This document shows positions 1-8,371 of a DNA stretch of 64,000 nt, piece after piece (positions within the stretch are counted from its first letter, which is position 1; the number at the start of each line of letters is the position of its first letter). This DNA comes from Colwellia sp. Lineage in GTDB: Bacteria > Pseudomonadota > Gammaproteobacteria > Enterobacterales > Alteromonadaceae. The DNA is taken from NCBI RefSeq assembly GCF_013214175.1, contig NZ_JABSPA010000001.1, positions 670,619 through 734,618 of the forward strand, given 5' to 3'. The notes under the pieces were generated by a model that did not search any database, had not been told where the DNA came from, and saw only the letters and a program-made list of their open reading frames with translations. The position numbers were made by a program, and so were the translations under genes.

Positions 1-1223
1 ACTGGAGCTTTAATGAGTTTGGTTGGGTAAATATTGATGATAAAGCCAGTCTTTATTACTTATCAGAAGAGACGGGCTATTCTCATTTATACCTTAAAGG
101 TTTAAACACTAAGGCTGTTAAGTTAACCGCGGGTAAGTTTGAAGTAAGTAATGTTACACCTACTAAAGATAACCAACGTTTCATCTTTAAAGCCAATAAA
201 AAACACCCAGGTATCTATGAAATATACCAAGTGGATTTAGCTAAAAAGTTAACGGCATTGACTGATTTAGGTGGTAAAAATTCTTACGCAATCAGCCCCG
301 ATGAATCAAAACTGTTAATTGAGCATTCAACGGTAACTATGCCGCCAGAGCTGTATGTAAAAACCTTAGAGAGTATAAAGGGTACTGATGCAGCGAAAAG
401 AATTACTCATACTGTGTCAAAAGCGTTTTTAGCTATGCCTTGGGCTGCACCTACGGTTGTTGCTATTCCTTCAAGTAAGCAAAAAGAGCCAATTTACTCA
501 AAAGTATATTTACCTAAAAACTTTGATAAAACTGCAACTAAAAATCGTGCCGTTATGTTTACTCACGGTGCAGGATATTTACAAAATTCTCACTTAGGTT
601 GGTCAGGCTATTTCCGTGAATATATGTTCCATTCCATGTTAGTTCAACAAGGTTATGTGGTCATTGATATGGATTACCGTGCCTCAGCAGGTTACGGCAG
701 AGATTGGCGTACCGCGATATACCGTCATATGGGAAAACCTGAAGTAGAAGATATGCGAGACGGCGTTAATTGGCTTATTGAAAATGCCAATGTTGATGCC
801 GACCGAATTGGCACTTATGGTGGCTCTTACGGTGGTTTCTTAACGCTAATGTCGCTATTTACCGACCCTGACTTATTTGCTTCAGGGGCTGCAATTCGCT
901 TAGTGTCTGACTGGGCTTATTATAATCATGGTTATACTTCGAATATTTTAAATACGCCAGAAGATGATGCTATCGCCTATGAACGTAGTTCACCGATATA
1001 CTTTGCTGAAGGCCTTAATAAGCCATTACTAATCAATGCGCCTATGGTTGATGATAATGTCTTTTTTGAAGATACTGTACGTTTAGTACAGCGCTTGATT
1101 GAACTTGAGAAAGAAAATTTTGAAACGGCTATTTACCCAGTTGAACCACATGGTTTTGTTCAGCCTAGCTCTTGGTTAGATGAATACCGCCGTATTTATA
1201 AGTTATTTGAAAACACCTTATAG
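1..1223 (+). CDS. S9 family serine peptidase (prolyl oligopeptidase type), C-terminal part, 5' end outside window
   Basis: The frame is open from base 3 without a stop, so the first in-frame ATG (231) is internal and the gene begins upstream of the window. The visible part holds the end of the beta-propeller region (reading YYLSEETGYSHLYLKGL) and the whole alpha/beta-hydrolase catalytic domain. The nucleophile motif GGSYGG has its Ser codon at 825-827, the acid lies in the PMVDDNV stretch near 1045, and the His is in VEPHGF (codon 1149-1151). Family members are dipeptidyl or oligopeptidyl peptidases acting on peptides of up to about 30 residues, often exported. The signal peptide, if any, is outside the window. 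A strong hairpin terminator follows. Class is secure; exact specificity cannot be read. Confidence 0.9.
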   Translation, partial: WSFNEFGWVNIDDKASLYYLSEETGYSHLYLKGLNTKAVKLTAGKFEVSNVTPTKDNQRFIFKANKKHPGIYEIYQVDLAKKLTALTDLGGKNSYAISPDESKLLIEHSTVTMPPELYVKTLESIKGTDAAKRITHTVSKAFLAMPWAAPTVVAIPSSKQKEPIYSKVYLPKNFDKTATKNRAVMFTHGAGYLQNSHLGWSGYFREYMFHSMLVQQGYVVIDMDYRASAGYGRDWRTAIYRHMGKPEVEDMRDGVNWLIENANVDADRIGTYGGSYGGFLTLMSLFTDPDLFASGAAIRLVSDWAYYNHGYTSNILNTPEDDAIAYERSSPIYFAEGLNKPLLINAPMVDDNVFFEDTVRLVQRLIELEKENFETAIYPVEPHGFVQPSSWLDEYRRIYKLFENTL

Positions 1224-1292
1224 ACTTTTATTGGTGTTGTTGCTCTTAAGTCCTCAATGTGGAAGCACATTTGAGGACCAGGCAATTTAAAC

Positions 1293-1342
1293 AAAAAAGC
1301 CCTGACATACTCTATATAAAGAGTATGTCAGGGCTTTTTTTT
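1293..1342. terminator. Rho-independent terminator, probably bidirectional
   Basis: A 14-bp perfect inverted repeat (gccctgacatactc / gagtatgtcagggc) has an 8-base loop and is flanked by A6 on the left and T8 on the right. It sits between convergent genes, the S9 peptidase and the DUF3379 gene, and can serve both. Confidence 0.9.
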
Positions 1343-1404
1343 GCATCAATGTTTATGGGATATCATTTGAATTAATGCTTTGAGTAAATGTACCGGCTAG
1401 CTAA

Positions 1405-2118
1405 TTAAATAGACCAAGATACAGTCGAACTAATGTTTTGCTGCCATTGTCCTAACGACTCATTCTTATCGGCAACGACAATAATATTACTGTGATTAAA
1501 CTCCATCGAGCTGCCAAACAGTTTTTTGTCATTAAAGTCAGCGCTAAAGCTTAATTGTTCATTTTTAGGTACAATAAAGACAGTAACTGGACTGGTTTTA
1601 CCTTGGTAAACCAAATGCAAACTTTTCATGCCATCAAATCGACAGTAATCAGCAAATATCAACTTACCCAATGTTCGGCTGAAGTTACCATCAAAGGTGG
1701 CCATTTTTTGGTTTAAGGCTGTTAAGCTCACTTGGTTAGTGGCATTGTTAGCAAAGCTGCCTTGCTCGTGATAAACATGGGCGAGGGCATAGTCGCCTAA
1801 ATTAGTATAAGCACTAGAAAACTGCATAAAGTTAAGCATTAAGCCACCAACAATGGCAACAGACGCCGCTAGCGCTAGATGCACACGGGTTTTGCGTTTT
1901 TGTACCTGATGGCTTGCTAGGGTTTGACGTAAGATCAGTTTCTCGGATAAACCCTCTGGCACAGGTACTTGTAACGCCCGCATGATTTTTTCATCTAATT
2001 GACAAATATCTTGGGCAAATTGTCTTTTACTGGCATCGTTTTGCTGCGCGGCGATAGTGTCAGCATCTTGATTCTTGGGATCGGCATATATAGCGCGTCT
2101 AAATTGCAAATCATCCAT
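1405..2118 (-). CDS. DUF3379 family protein, probable anti-sigma factor
   Basis: A 237-residue protein with a cytoplasmic N-terminal half, one membrane segment at about residues 80-98 (LALAASVAIVGGLMLNFM) and an external C-terminal domain. Its start overlaps the end of the upstream ECF sigma gene by 8 bases, so the two are translationally coupled. Proteins of this length and layout next to an ECF sigma factor in Vibrio and Shewanella relatives belong to DUF3379. The single-pass topology and coupling suggest it holds the sigma factor inactive at the inner membrane until a signal arrives; that role is inferred from context. No zinc-binding HxxxCxxC anti-sigma motif is visible, so it is not a classic ZAS protein. 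Confidence 0.75.
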   Translation of the reverse strand: MDDLQFRRAIYADPKNQDADTIAAQQNDASKRQFAQDICQLDEKIMRALQVPVPEGLSEKLILRQTLASHQVQKRKTRVHLALAASVAIVGGLMLNFMQFSSAYTNLGDYALAHVYHEQGSFANNATNQVSLTALNQKMATFDGNFSRTLGKLIFADYCRFDGMKSLHLVYQGKTSPVTVFIVPKNEQLSFSADFNDKKLFGSSMEFNHSNIIVVADKNESLGQWQQNISSTVSWSI

Positions 2119-2626
2119 TGTATATACCTCGCTTGACTGGCTCAGCTTCTAAAGCTTCTTTTAATTGGTTTCTGGCTCTAAATAAACGTGTCATCACAGT
2201 GTTCTTATTTAGATTTAACATGGTGGCAATATCTTCACCGCTAAAACCACCTAGTACTTGTAAAATTAACGGTTCAGAATATTCTGGCGGCAGTTGTGCT
2301 ATTTTTTCTCTTAACCAGTAATTTTCAAGCTCTTGCTCTGTGGTAACTGATTTAGTATCGGTTATGTTTGCCTCTTCATACTCACTCATATCAAAACGCT
2401 TTCGTTCGAAACGTCGGGCATTTTCTCGTCGTAATATAGTGATCAACCATGGTTTGGCGGCTTTTTCATCTTTTAACGAATCAAGGGCTCGCCAAGCACG
2501 TAAAAAGGTTTCTTGCACCAAATCTTCAGCCACTTGTTTTTCGTGGCAGAGCCAATAGGCATAGCGGTATAAATCACCGTGTAGCGCCTTTACCAGCGCC
2601 TCATATCTAACTTGTTTTGTCATCAT
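2111..2626 (-). CDS. RNA polymerase sigma factor, ECF sigma-70 family
   Basis: 171 residues with only sigma regions 2 and 4, the ECF layout. Region 2 (about residues 20-75) contains YRYAYWLCHEKQVAEDLVQE, with the acidic region 2.2 signature and the PWLITILRR stretch. Region 4 (about 110-160) contains LPPEYSEPLIL and the helix-turn-helix GEDIATMLNLNKNTVMTRL. It redirects RNA polymerase to a small regulon. It is first in a two-gene unit with the DUF3379 gene, and such pairs usually autoregulate. The regulon cannot be read here; the adjacent bat operon, 184 bases away on the same strand, is one possible target but nothing in the sequence proves it. Confidence 0.93.
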   Translation of the reverse strand: MMTKQVRYEALVKALHGDLYRYAYWLCHEKQVAEDLVQETFLRAWRALDSLKDEKAAKPWLITILRRENARRFERKRFDMSEYEEANITDTKSVTTEQELENYWLREKIAQLPPEYSEPLILQVLGGFSGEDIATMLNLNKNTVMTRLFRARNQLKEALEAEPVKRGIYNG

Positions 2627-2810
2627 ATGGTTATAGACCCTAGCAGGGGGAAGTTTATTTCAACGGTGAGTAATTATTTAACAATGAAGTTAATAAATAT
2701 CCAGTGAGTTAAGGAAAATTTAATAGCTCACTGGATAAATTATAGTTAATGCAGAACTTTAACCGCTAAGTGTTAAAGGTAATTATTATAGCTTTTTTAT
2801 AGGTATAAAT

Positions 2811-4628
2811 TTAAGGATTAAGCGCTAATAACTGCTTGTTATTGCCTTTAGCACTTTGCTGTTTATGTACCGTTTGAATGGCGGTTAGTAAAGCCAGTCC
2901 CTGCCAAGAAGGCGCACCAGTTATTGCGCTTTTACCATAAAGGTGCTGCTGTAAATCATTCAGTGCTGTTGCAAAACTTTGTTCTTGCACAAATGCTTGC
3001 GCCTGAGCAATATTATTGATTTTCAATCCAGGTCTGTCACTGGCGAGTAATTGTCTTAGCCAGGGTAAGATCAACGTTAACGTTTGCTCAGCATTGTTTT
3101 TCTTACAGGCTGCCAGTAGGGCAAGGTAGTGGCTAGCAGAAGTATTTAAATGGCTGACATTACTCGATCCAGCTTGGTTATTCTTTTTACTGTTTTTCTT
3201 CAAATAAATAATATGAATAAGCCATGCCAAGCTCGTTAATAGCCATAAACTAAGAAAGAGCCATTGCCAGCGCTTATCTTGAATAGCGACCACACTCGCA
3301 GTAGGAGTCTGTCCAACTAGCGCTTTAGTGGGTAGGGTTGAGCTTTCGGCCATGCCAACAGTTTCGCGGTTGCTATTACTCAGCTCATTGTACTGATTGG
3401 CAGCAAAACTGCCTTCCGCGGCTTGTACCGAAATAGTTTGTGTTGGCAGGGTAGCTTGCTCTATTTTATTGGTAATAGTGTTAAACCAAGTAATGCTCAT
3501 AGCCGGTAAAAGAAAGTCTCCCGCCGAACTTGGCACTAAGGCAAAATTTTGTACTTTTTGACTGACTAAGCGGTTATTGCTGAGGTTGGCATGAAGCTCA
3601 GCTTGATCAGGATAAACCTTCATACCACGACTACTTTGCATTTCAAGCTTTGGTAGTTGTGCTTTGGAAAGTCCAGCAGCTGTTAGGGTAATGGTGCGGG
3701 TAATCGGCTCACCAACAGTAAATGAGTCATTACCTGTTTGCCATTCTTGATGCAGAGTCAGTATGTCAGTAGGTAACCATGGTGTGTTAGTTGGGTAGTT
3801 GGCAGGTATAGGTAACACAGTTAAGGTAAGTTCATCGCCTACAATACTGACCGGTTTGGTTTGAGCGAAGCTTAAGAAACTCGAACGGCGCTTAGAGGCT
3901 TGTAATATGTCACCGGAAAATAACGGTGCTGTTAAAGTAAATTCACCACTTTGCTCAGGAGTAATGGCATAATTTTGCTCTATTACCCGGTAACGTTTAC
4001 CGTTGATAATGCTATCAGACTGCTTGTCTTGGCCTATTTTCTCAATAGTTGCACCGGTTAAACTTGGCTCAGTTAAGTTGCCACTTTTAAGATCAACCGC
4101 AAAATGTAGCTTTATGGATAGGGTTAATAACTGCTGTACATAAACTTCGTCGCTAGATAACTTACTGGTGACAAAAATATCAGCTTGTTTGTCGTTACTA
4201 GCATCATTAGCTGCGATAACTGTCAACTCAACGGGCTCACTTTGTCTATTTTCAACCCTAAGGGCAGGGATAATAAATTCACCTGCACGACGAGCAATCA
4301 AAATTATTTGCCACTTGGTTATACGGCTGGTTTTAAAATTTAGCATACTGGTTTGTGAACTAACTGATGTTTGACCGACAATAAAGTCGTTAAGCAAGGG
4401 ACTGGTATCTAAAGCATTACGACCGACATCGTCATCAGCAATAACTGTTAATAATATTGATTCATTGATCATCGCGGGATTTTTATCAATGGTGGCGGTA
4501 ACTTTTGATAATGCGTAAGCATTATTACTTAACAAGAATGTTGCCATAAACAATAGCGCGAGCATTAGGCTCGGTAAAATAGCAGAGGGCTGCTTAGCTG
4601 TTAAATGCCTTGAATAATTTTTTACCAC
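2811..4628 (-). CDS. batD: BatD-like protein, bat operon 1
   Basis: 605 residues. A signal peptide at about 16-40 (PSLMLALLFMATFLLSNNAYA) is followed by the BatD/oxygen-tolerance domain, starting SKVTATIDKNPAMINES, which is built of beta-sandwich repeats. A C-terminal membrane segment near 455-475 (WQWLFLSLWLLTSLAWLI) leads to a cytoplasmic helical tail ending in a DLQQHLYG stretch typical of the family. It overlaps batBC by 7 bases and is the last gene of operon 1. BatD proteins are periplasmic, membrane-anchored partners of the VWA proteins BatA and BatB; their molecular role is not settled. It is longer than the copy in operon 2 (478 residues), mainly in the region before the membrane anchor and in the tail. 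Confidence 0.85.
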   Translation of the reverse strand: MVKNYSRHLTAKQPSAILPSLMLALLFMATFLLSNNAYALSKVTATIDKNPAMINESILLTVIADDDVGRNALDTSPLLNDFIVGQTSVSSQTSMLNFKTSRITKWQIILIARRAGEFIIPALRVENRQSEPVELTVIAANDASNDKQADIFVTSKLSSDEVYVQQLLTLSIKLHFAVDLKSGNLTEPSLTGATIEKIGQDKQSDSIINGKRYRVIEQNYAITPEQSGEFTLTAPLFSGDILQASKRRSSFLSFAQTKPVSIVGDELTLTVLPIPANYPTNTPWLPTDILTLHQEWQTGNDSFTVGEPITRTITLTAAGLSKAQLPKLEMQSSRGMKVYPDQAELHANLSNNRLVSQKVQNFALVPSSAGDFLLPAMSITWFNTITNKIEQATLPTQTISVQAAEGSFAANQYNELSNSNRETVGMAESSTLPTKALVGQTPTASVVAIQDKRWQWLFLSLWLLTSLAWLIHIIYLKKNSKKNNQAGSSNVSHLNTSASHYLALLAACKKNNAEQTLTLILPWLRQLLASDRPGLKINNIAQAQAFVQEQSFATALNDLQQHLYGKSAITGAPSWQGLALLTAIQTVHKQQSAKGNNKQLLALNP

Positions 4629-6721
4629 TTTTTAGTTACTCCTTGAGGCGAACCCTCATGTCGGCGCTTTTGATATTCTAGGCGCATTTTATTTCGTAAT
4701 AATAAATAAGGGTCGTCAGTGACCTTATTTAATAATTGTTGATGTTTTTGTTCAGTTTCTTGTGCTTTGTTATCGCTGGCTTGCTGCGCTAGCGATTTTT
4801 CATCGCCGGGTTTGTCCTGCTCATCGGCTTCGGCCTTAGCTTGTTTAGCCTGCTCTTCTCGGGCTTCTTGTTCTTTTTGCTCTTGCTGCTTGGCATCTTG
4901 AGACTGTTTATCTTGCTGTTCGCCTTCTTTGTCTTGTTGATTGTTTTGTTGTTGCTCATCTGGTTTTTGATCACTTTGGGACTGATCTTGAGATTGTTTT
5001 TGACCATCCTGACTTTGCTGGTTTTCTTGATTATCTTTCTGCTCTTGCTGATCACCCTCAGATTGCTCTTCAGAGTCCTGACCATCTTGAGACTGCTGTT
5101 CTTGCTGCTTTTTCAGCGCTTCGAGTTGCGCTAAGTTATCTTTGGCATCAGTTAAGTTAGGATCTTTTGCCAATGCCTTTTTATAAGCGTCAATGGCCTC
5201 ATCAATTTTTTGCAACTGTGCTAGTGAATTCCCCTGGTTATAAAAGGCTTGCGCGTTATCACTTTGTTTAAAGGCTTGTAGTGCTTGTTCATAGTCACCG
5301 GCTTTATAATGCGCACTGCCTTGCCATTGACTATCTTCAAATTGTCCAGCGGCTTGTTGATAGTCTTTTTGTTGGTAATGTTGTTGACCTTGTTGGTCTG
5401 AGGTTTGCCATAAGTCTCGCCAAAATTGACCCGCTCCACTGGTAGCTGTAGCTGCTTTGGCGTTAGTCGATGTCTCAGAGCTTGAACTTGTAGGGTCTTG
5501 GTTTAGTGTGGCCTCAGCAGCATAACTGGTCGGGCTGAAGCTTGTTAAGCTAAATACTAAGGTCAGTGGCATAAGCCAGCTAATAGCTAGGATACTGCTG
5601 CCGCGGCGAAAATAGCTTAATAGCAGTGGCAGTATGATGATGAGTAACCAAGGGCCTTGTTCTTGGTATTGGTCACCTAGCAATGCTTGTTTACTTTTGT
5701 CAGAATTTTGCTGTTCGCTTGAATTTTGTGAGTTAATATTATCTTCTAGGCTAGTACTTAAATGAGCCGTCAGTGCTTTAATATCCGTGTCATCATTGGT
5801 CATCGTATGATAAACCCCTCGGCTACGCTGAGAAATCGCCGCCAATCTGCCTTCGGGTAATTTGGGAATTACGATAGCGCCTTTATGATCTTTGAGTAAC
5901 TTACCACTGCTCAGTTTTATTGGCGCGCCATTTTTACTACCGACACCTAAAATATTCACTTTATGGTTGTTGTCATTGGCCCAATCATAAATATCTGACA
6001 TTTCCTCATTATCAATATCATCGGTGAACCAATAAATATCACCACTAATATGACCCGCATTTTTCAGGGTTTGATCGGCTAAGATTAATGCTGCTAAAGC
6101 ATTGGCGCCATGTACCGGCATAATGTCAGGTGACAGTGAGGGTAACAATAACTCGATGTTTTTAATATCTTGCGTTAATGGACTGATAATAAAGGCATCA
6201 CCGGCATAAGCGATTAAACCAATATCCCCTTCGCTAATTTCTTTTAGTAAATCGAAAGCTTTATAGCGAGCACGGGTTAGTCTATTGGGTTTCACATCTG
6301 TAGCGTACATAGAGTAAGACATATCCATGATAAGCACAGCGCCACGCTCTAGTTGATAAACCGGCTGGGGCAATTTTTGCCAAGCAGGCCCAGCTAAAGC
6401 GAAAATAATACAGCTGCCGATAATTACCGGTTTTAGCCAATAACGTTTTTGTGATGGGGTCACGGCAGTTGCTTGGCTGTGTGAATTTTCCAATAAAGCA
6501 TTAGCTAAATGTGCAGGTAAAAAGTGCTGCCAAGGGGATTGGTAATAACGAATCTTTTTCAGCAGAAATAACACTAAAAATAACGCTAAAAAAGCGAATA
6601 ACCACCAAGGTCGAATAAAGTGAAAGTTATTGACCATCGCTTCGAAGCTAAGGCTATTTAAGGTAAAGTCGCTAGTTAATTGGCTTACATCTGTTAATAA
6701 GTTAGTTGCTTGTGCAGACAT
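4622..6721 (-). CDS. Fused BatB-BatC: membrane VWA domain plus TPR and Gln-rich tail
   Basis: 699 residues. The N-terminal part is BatB-like: a membrane segment at about 38-54, a second at 97-112, then a VWA domain with MIDAS residues DMSYS (133-137) and the following KPNRLTRAR. A further membrane segment lies near residue 355 (GPWLLIIILPLLLSYF) and another hydrophobic stretch near 380. The rest is BatC-like: TPR repeats at about 460-555 (AFYNQGNSLAQLQKIDEAI), then a 120-residue Gln/Asp/Lys/Glu-rich low-complexity tail, then the conserved end DPYLLLRNKMRLEYQKR. In operon 2 the same two modules are separate genes, so this is a fusion relative to that copy. It lies 1 base after batA and overlaps batD. 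Probable role: inner-membrane scaffold with the TPR part recruiting partners. Confidence 0.88.
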   Translation of the reverse strand: MSAQATNLLTDVSQLTSDFTLNSLSFEAMVNNFHFIRPWWLFAFLALFLVLFLLKKIRYYQSPWQHFLPAHLANALLENSHSQATAVTPSQKRYWLKPVIIGSCIIFALAGPAWQKLPQPVYQLERGAVLIMDMSYSMYATDVKPNRLTRARYKAFDLLKEISEGDIGLIAYAGDAFIISPLTQDIKNIELLLPSLSPDIMPVHGANALAALILADQTLKNAGHISGDIYWFTDDIDNEEMSDIYDWANDNNHKVNILGVGSKNGAPIKLSSGKLLKDHKGAIVIPKLPEGRLAAISQRSRGVYHTMTNDDTDIKALTAHLSTSLEDNINSQNSSEQQNSDKSKQALLGDQYQEQGPWLLIIILPLLLSYFRRGSSILAISWLMPLTLVFSLTSFSPTSYAAEATLNQDPTSSSSETSTNAKAATATSGAGQFWRDLWQTSDQQGQQHYQQKDYQQAAGQFEDSQWQGSAHYKAGDYEQALQAFKQSDNAQAFYNQGNSLAQLQKIDEAIDAYKKALAKDPNLTDAKDNLAQLEALKKQQEQQSQDGQDSEEQSEGDQQEQKDNQENQQSQDGQKQSQDQSQSDQKPDEQQQNNQQDKEGEQQDKQSQDAKQQEQKEQEAREEQAKQAKAEADEQDKPGDEKSLAQQASDNKAQETEQKHQQLLNKVTDDPYLLLRNKMRLEYQKRRHEGSPQGVTKKW

Positions 6722-6722
6722 A

Positions 6723-7808
6723 TTATTTACCTCCCCCAGCGTAGGAATTTACTTTAGTATCATTTTCACCTGTGCTTTTACTTGTGCGCTTACCTGTAAA
6801 TAAAAAGCTAGAAAATAAAGAATGGGGTATTAAAAAACTAAAATGTAAGCTGAGTAAATAAACAAAACACACGAGTGCTGCTAAGGCGAGCGGCCAATAG
6901 TATAAAGCGCTTAAGGGCCGCATTTGTTGCTGATCTTGCTCAACAGGCTCTAGCTTATCTAACAAACTATATATTTCACTCATGCCTTGACTATCACGGG
7001 CACGAAAATATTGCCCGCCGGTTTCTTTAGCGATATTGGCTAAGCTTTGCTCGTCTAAATCACTTGAAGGATTAATACGTTGGGTACCCCAAAGTGATTG
7101 CTGCAACATGCTATCGGCGCCAATACCGACAGTGTAAATAGTGATGCCTTTAGCAATGGCTAATTCTAATGCTTGCTCTGGAGTTATTTTTCCTGCGGTA
7201 TTTTGACCATCGGTTAATAATAATAAAACTTTGTTAGACTCTTGTTTGGTATCAAAGCGTTTAACGGCAAGCGCGATGGCGTCACCAATGGCTGTTTTTC
7301 TGCCAACGAGGTTAAGTTCACTTTCATCGAGCATTTGTTTGACCGTTTTTCTATCAAAGGTCATCGGCGTCTGCATATAGGCATCATCGGCAAATAAGAT
7401 TAAACCAAGGCGATCACTAACGCGGCGCTCGATAAAATCGCCCAGAACGACTTTAAGCATTTGTAAACGATTGACATTACGGCCATTAAGATTCATGTCC
7501 TCTATTTCCATACTGCCGGAAAGATCAACGGCAATCATCATTTCACGGCCTTCGCTCGGTATATCAATTGCTTCACCAAGCCATTGTGGGCGACTAATCG
7601 CCATAATTAGTAATATCCAGCAGATTGATAAAACGATTAATGGTGCTTTACCTTTTTGCTGATCGCTCACCGCTTTGCTTGAGACATTAATGAGCGTCGG
7701 CATGATCAGTGCGCTTTGTTGATTAGCACTTTTTTTAGCGGGGAAAAAATAGATAACTAGTGGCAGAGGCAGTAGGGCAAATAACCAGGGCCAAGCAAAA
7801 CTTATCAT
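6723..7808 (-). CDS. batA: BatA-like membrane VWA protein, bat operon 1
   Basis: 361 residues. The N-terminus (MISFAWPWLFALLPLPLVIY) gives a first membrane segment, a second lies at about 56-72, and a third near 308-328. The VWA domain between them has a complete MIDAS signature, DLSGS at 95-99, and the acidic LLLTDG motif near residue 195. The GIGADSMLQQ and ARDSQGMSEIYSLLDKLEP stretches are typical of the BatA/YfbK-like group. It overlaps the DUF4381 gene upstream by 4 bases (ATGA type) and lies 1 base before batBC. The VWA domain faces the periplasm by topology and probably binds partners through a metal ion. Confidence 0.92.
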   Translation of the reverse strand: MISFAWPWLFALLPLPLVIYFFPAKKSANQQSALIMPTLINVSSKAVSDQQKGKAPLIVLSICWILLIMAISRPQWLGEAIDIPSEGREMMIAVDLSGSMEIEDMNLNGRNVNRLQMLKVVLGDFIERRVSDRLGLILFADDAYMQTPMTFDRKTVKQMLDESELNLVGRKTAIGDAIALAVKRFDTKQESNKVLLLLTDGQNTAGKITPEQALELAIAKGITIYTVGIGADSMLQQSLWGTQRINPSSDLDEQSLANIAKETGGQYFRARDSQGMSEIYSLLDKLEPVEQDQQQMRPLSALYYWPLALAALVCFVYLLSLHFSFLIPHSLFSSFLFTGKRTSKSTGENDTKVNSYAGGGK

Positions 7809-8371
7809 GCGCTTAACTCCTTGGTTTTATTTACCAGCTCAGTTTTATTAGCCGCTTGATTTTTATCAATAGGCAGTGCATAAGTGAGCCATAATTTAGT
7901 GGCTTGTCGACAAGCTAGGTCAATATCTGCGTTGGGTTCTTGCTGCGCTTGATATTGTCCTTGAAAAGCTGGCGTGCTTAACTCGATAAAGTTTACTTGG
8001 TATTTTTGCGGTAATTGCTGCATTAAAAAACCTTGAAAATTATCACCATACAATTTCGCTAATTGTTGGCGACTGAAATACTGCATAGCTGTGCATTTTA
8101 ATAAGCTAATACATTCTTTTGAGCTCAGTGTTTGATTGCTGGCAAGAACGGCGAGTGCTTGATTTTTATTGGCATTTAAACGTTTCTTTTGTTTAAATTT
8201 TTTAAAAGACCAAAAGGCCGCGATCAGGATAAGCGCGAGCAATAACCACCAACCCGGTGCGATTGGCAAATTAGTGACTTGCTCTGGCACATGAATATCG
8301 TGCAACTGTAATTGTACGGCTTGATCAGGTGCAGATTGGCCTATTGGCGTCGAAGCGTTAGCAATAGCCAT
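7805..8371 (-). CDS. DUF4381 membrane protein, bat operon 1
   Basis: 188 residues with a short external N-terminus (LHDIHVPEQVTNLPIAPGWW), one membrane segment at about 40-58 (WWLLLALILIAAFWSFKKF) and a cytoplasmic helical domain. The pattern 'I..P..i..wPlapgWW' before the membrane segment is the DUF4381 hallmark. It sits between DUF58 (1-base overlap) and batA (4-base overlap), the position this family occupies in moxR/bat operons. No enzymatic motif is visible; it is most likely a structural partner of the VWA complex. Confidence 0.85.
   Translation of the reverse strand: MAIANASTPIGQSAPDQAVQLQLHDIHVPEQVTNLPIAPGWWLLLALILIAAFWSFKKFKQKKRLNANKNQALAVLASNQTLSSKECISLLKCTAMQYFSRQQLAKLYGDNFQGFLMQQLPQKYQVNFIELSTPAFQGQYQAQQEPNADIDLACRQATKLWLTYALPIDKNQAANKTELVNKTKELSA

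Noticed and set aside
4789-5134. Open frames on both strands opposite or beside the batBC tail (97-98 codons)
   Set aside because: They arise from the CAA/CAG-rich repeat encoding the Gln-rich tail; their products are monotonous Leu or Lys/Asn strings.
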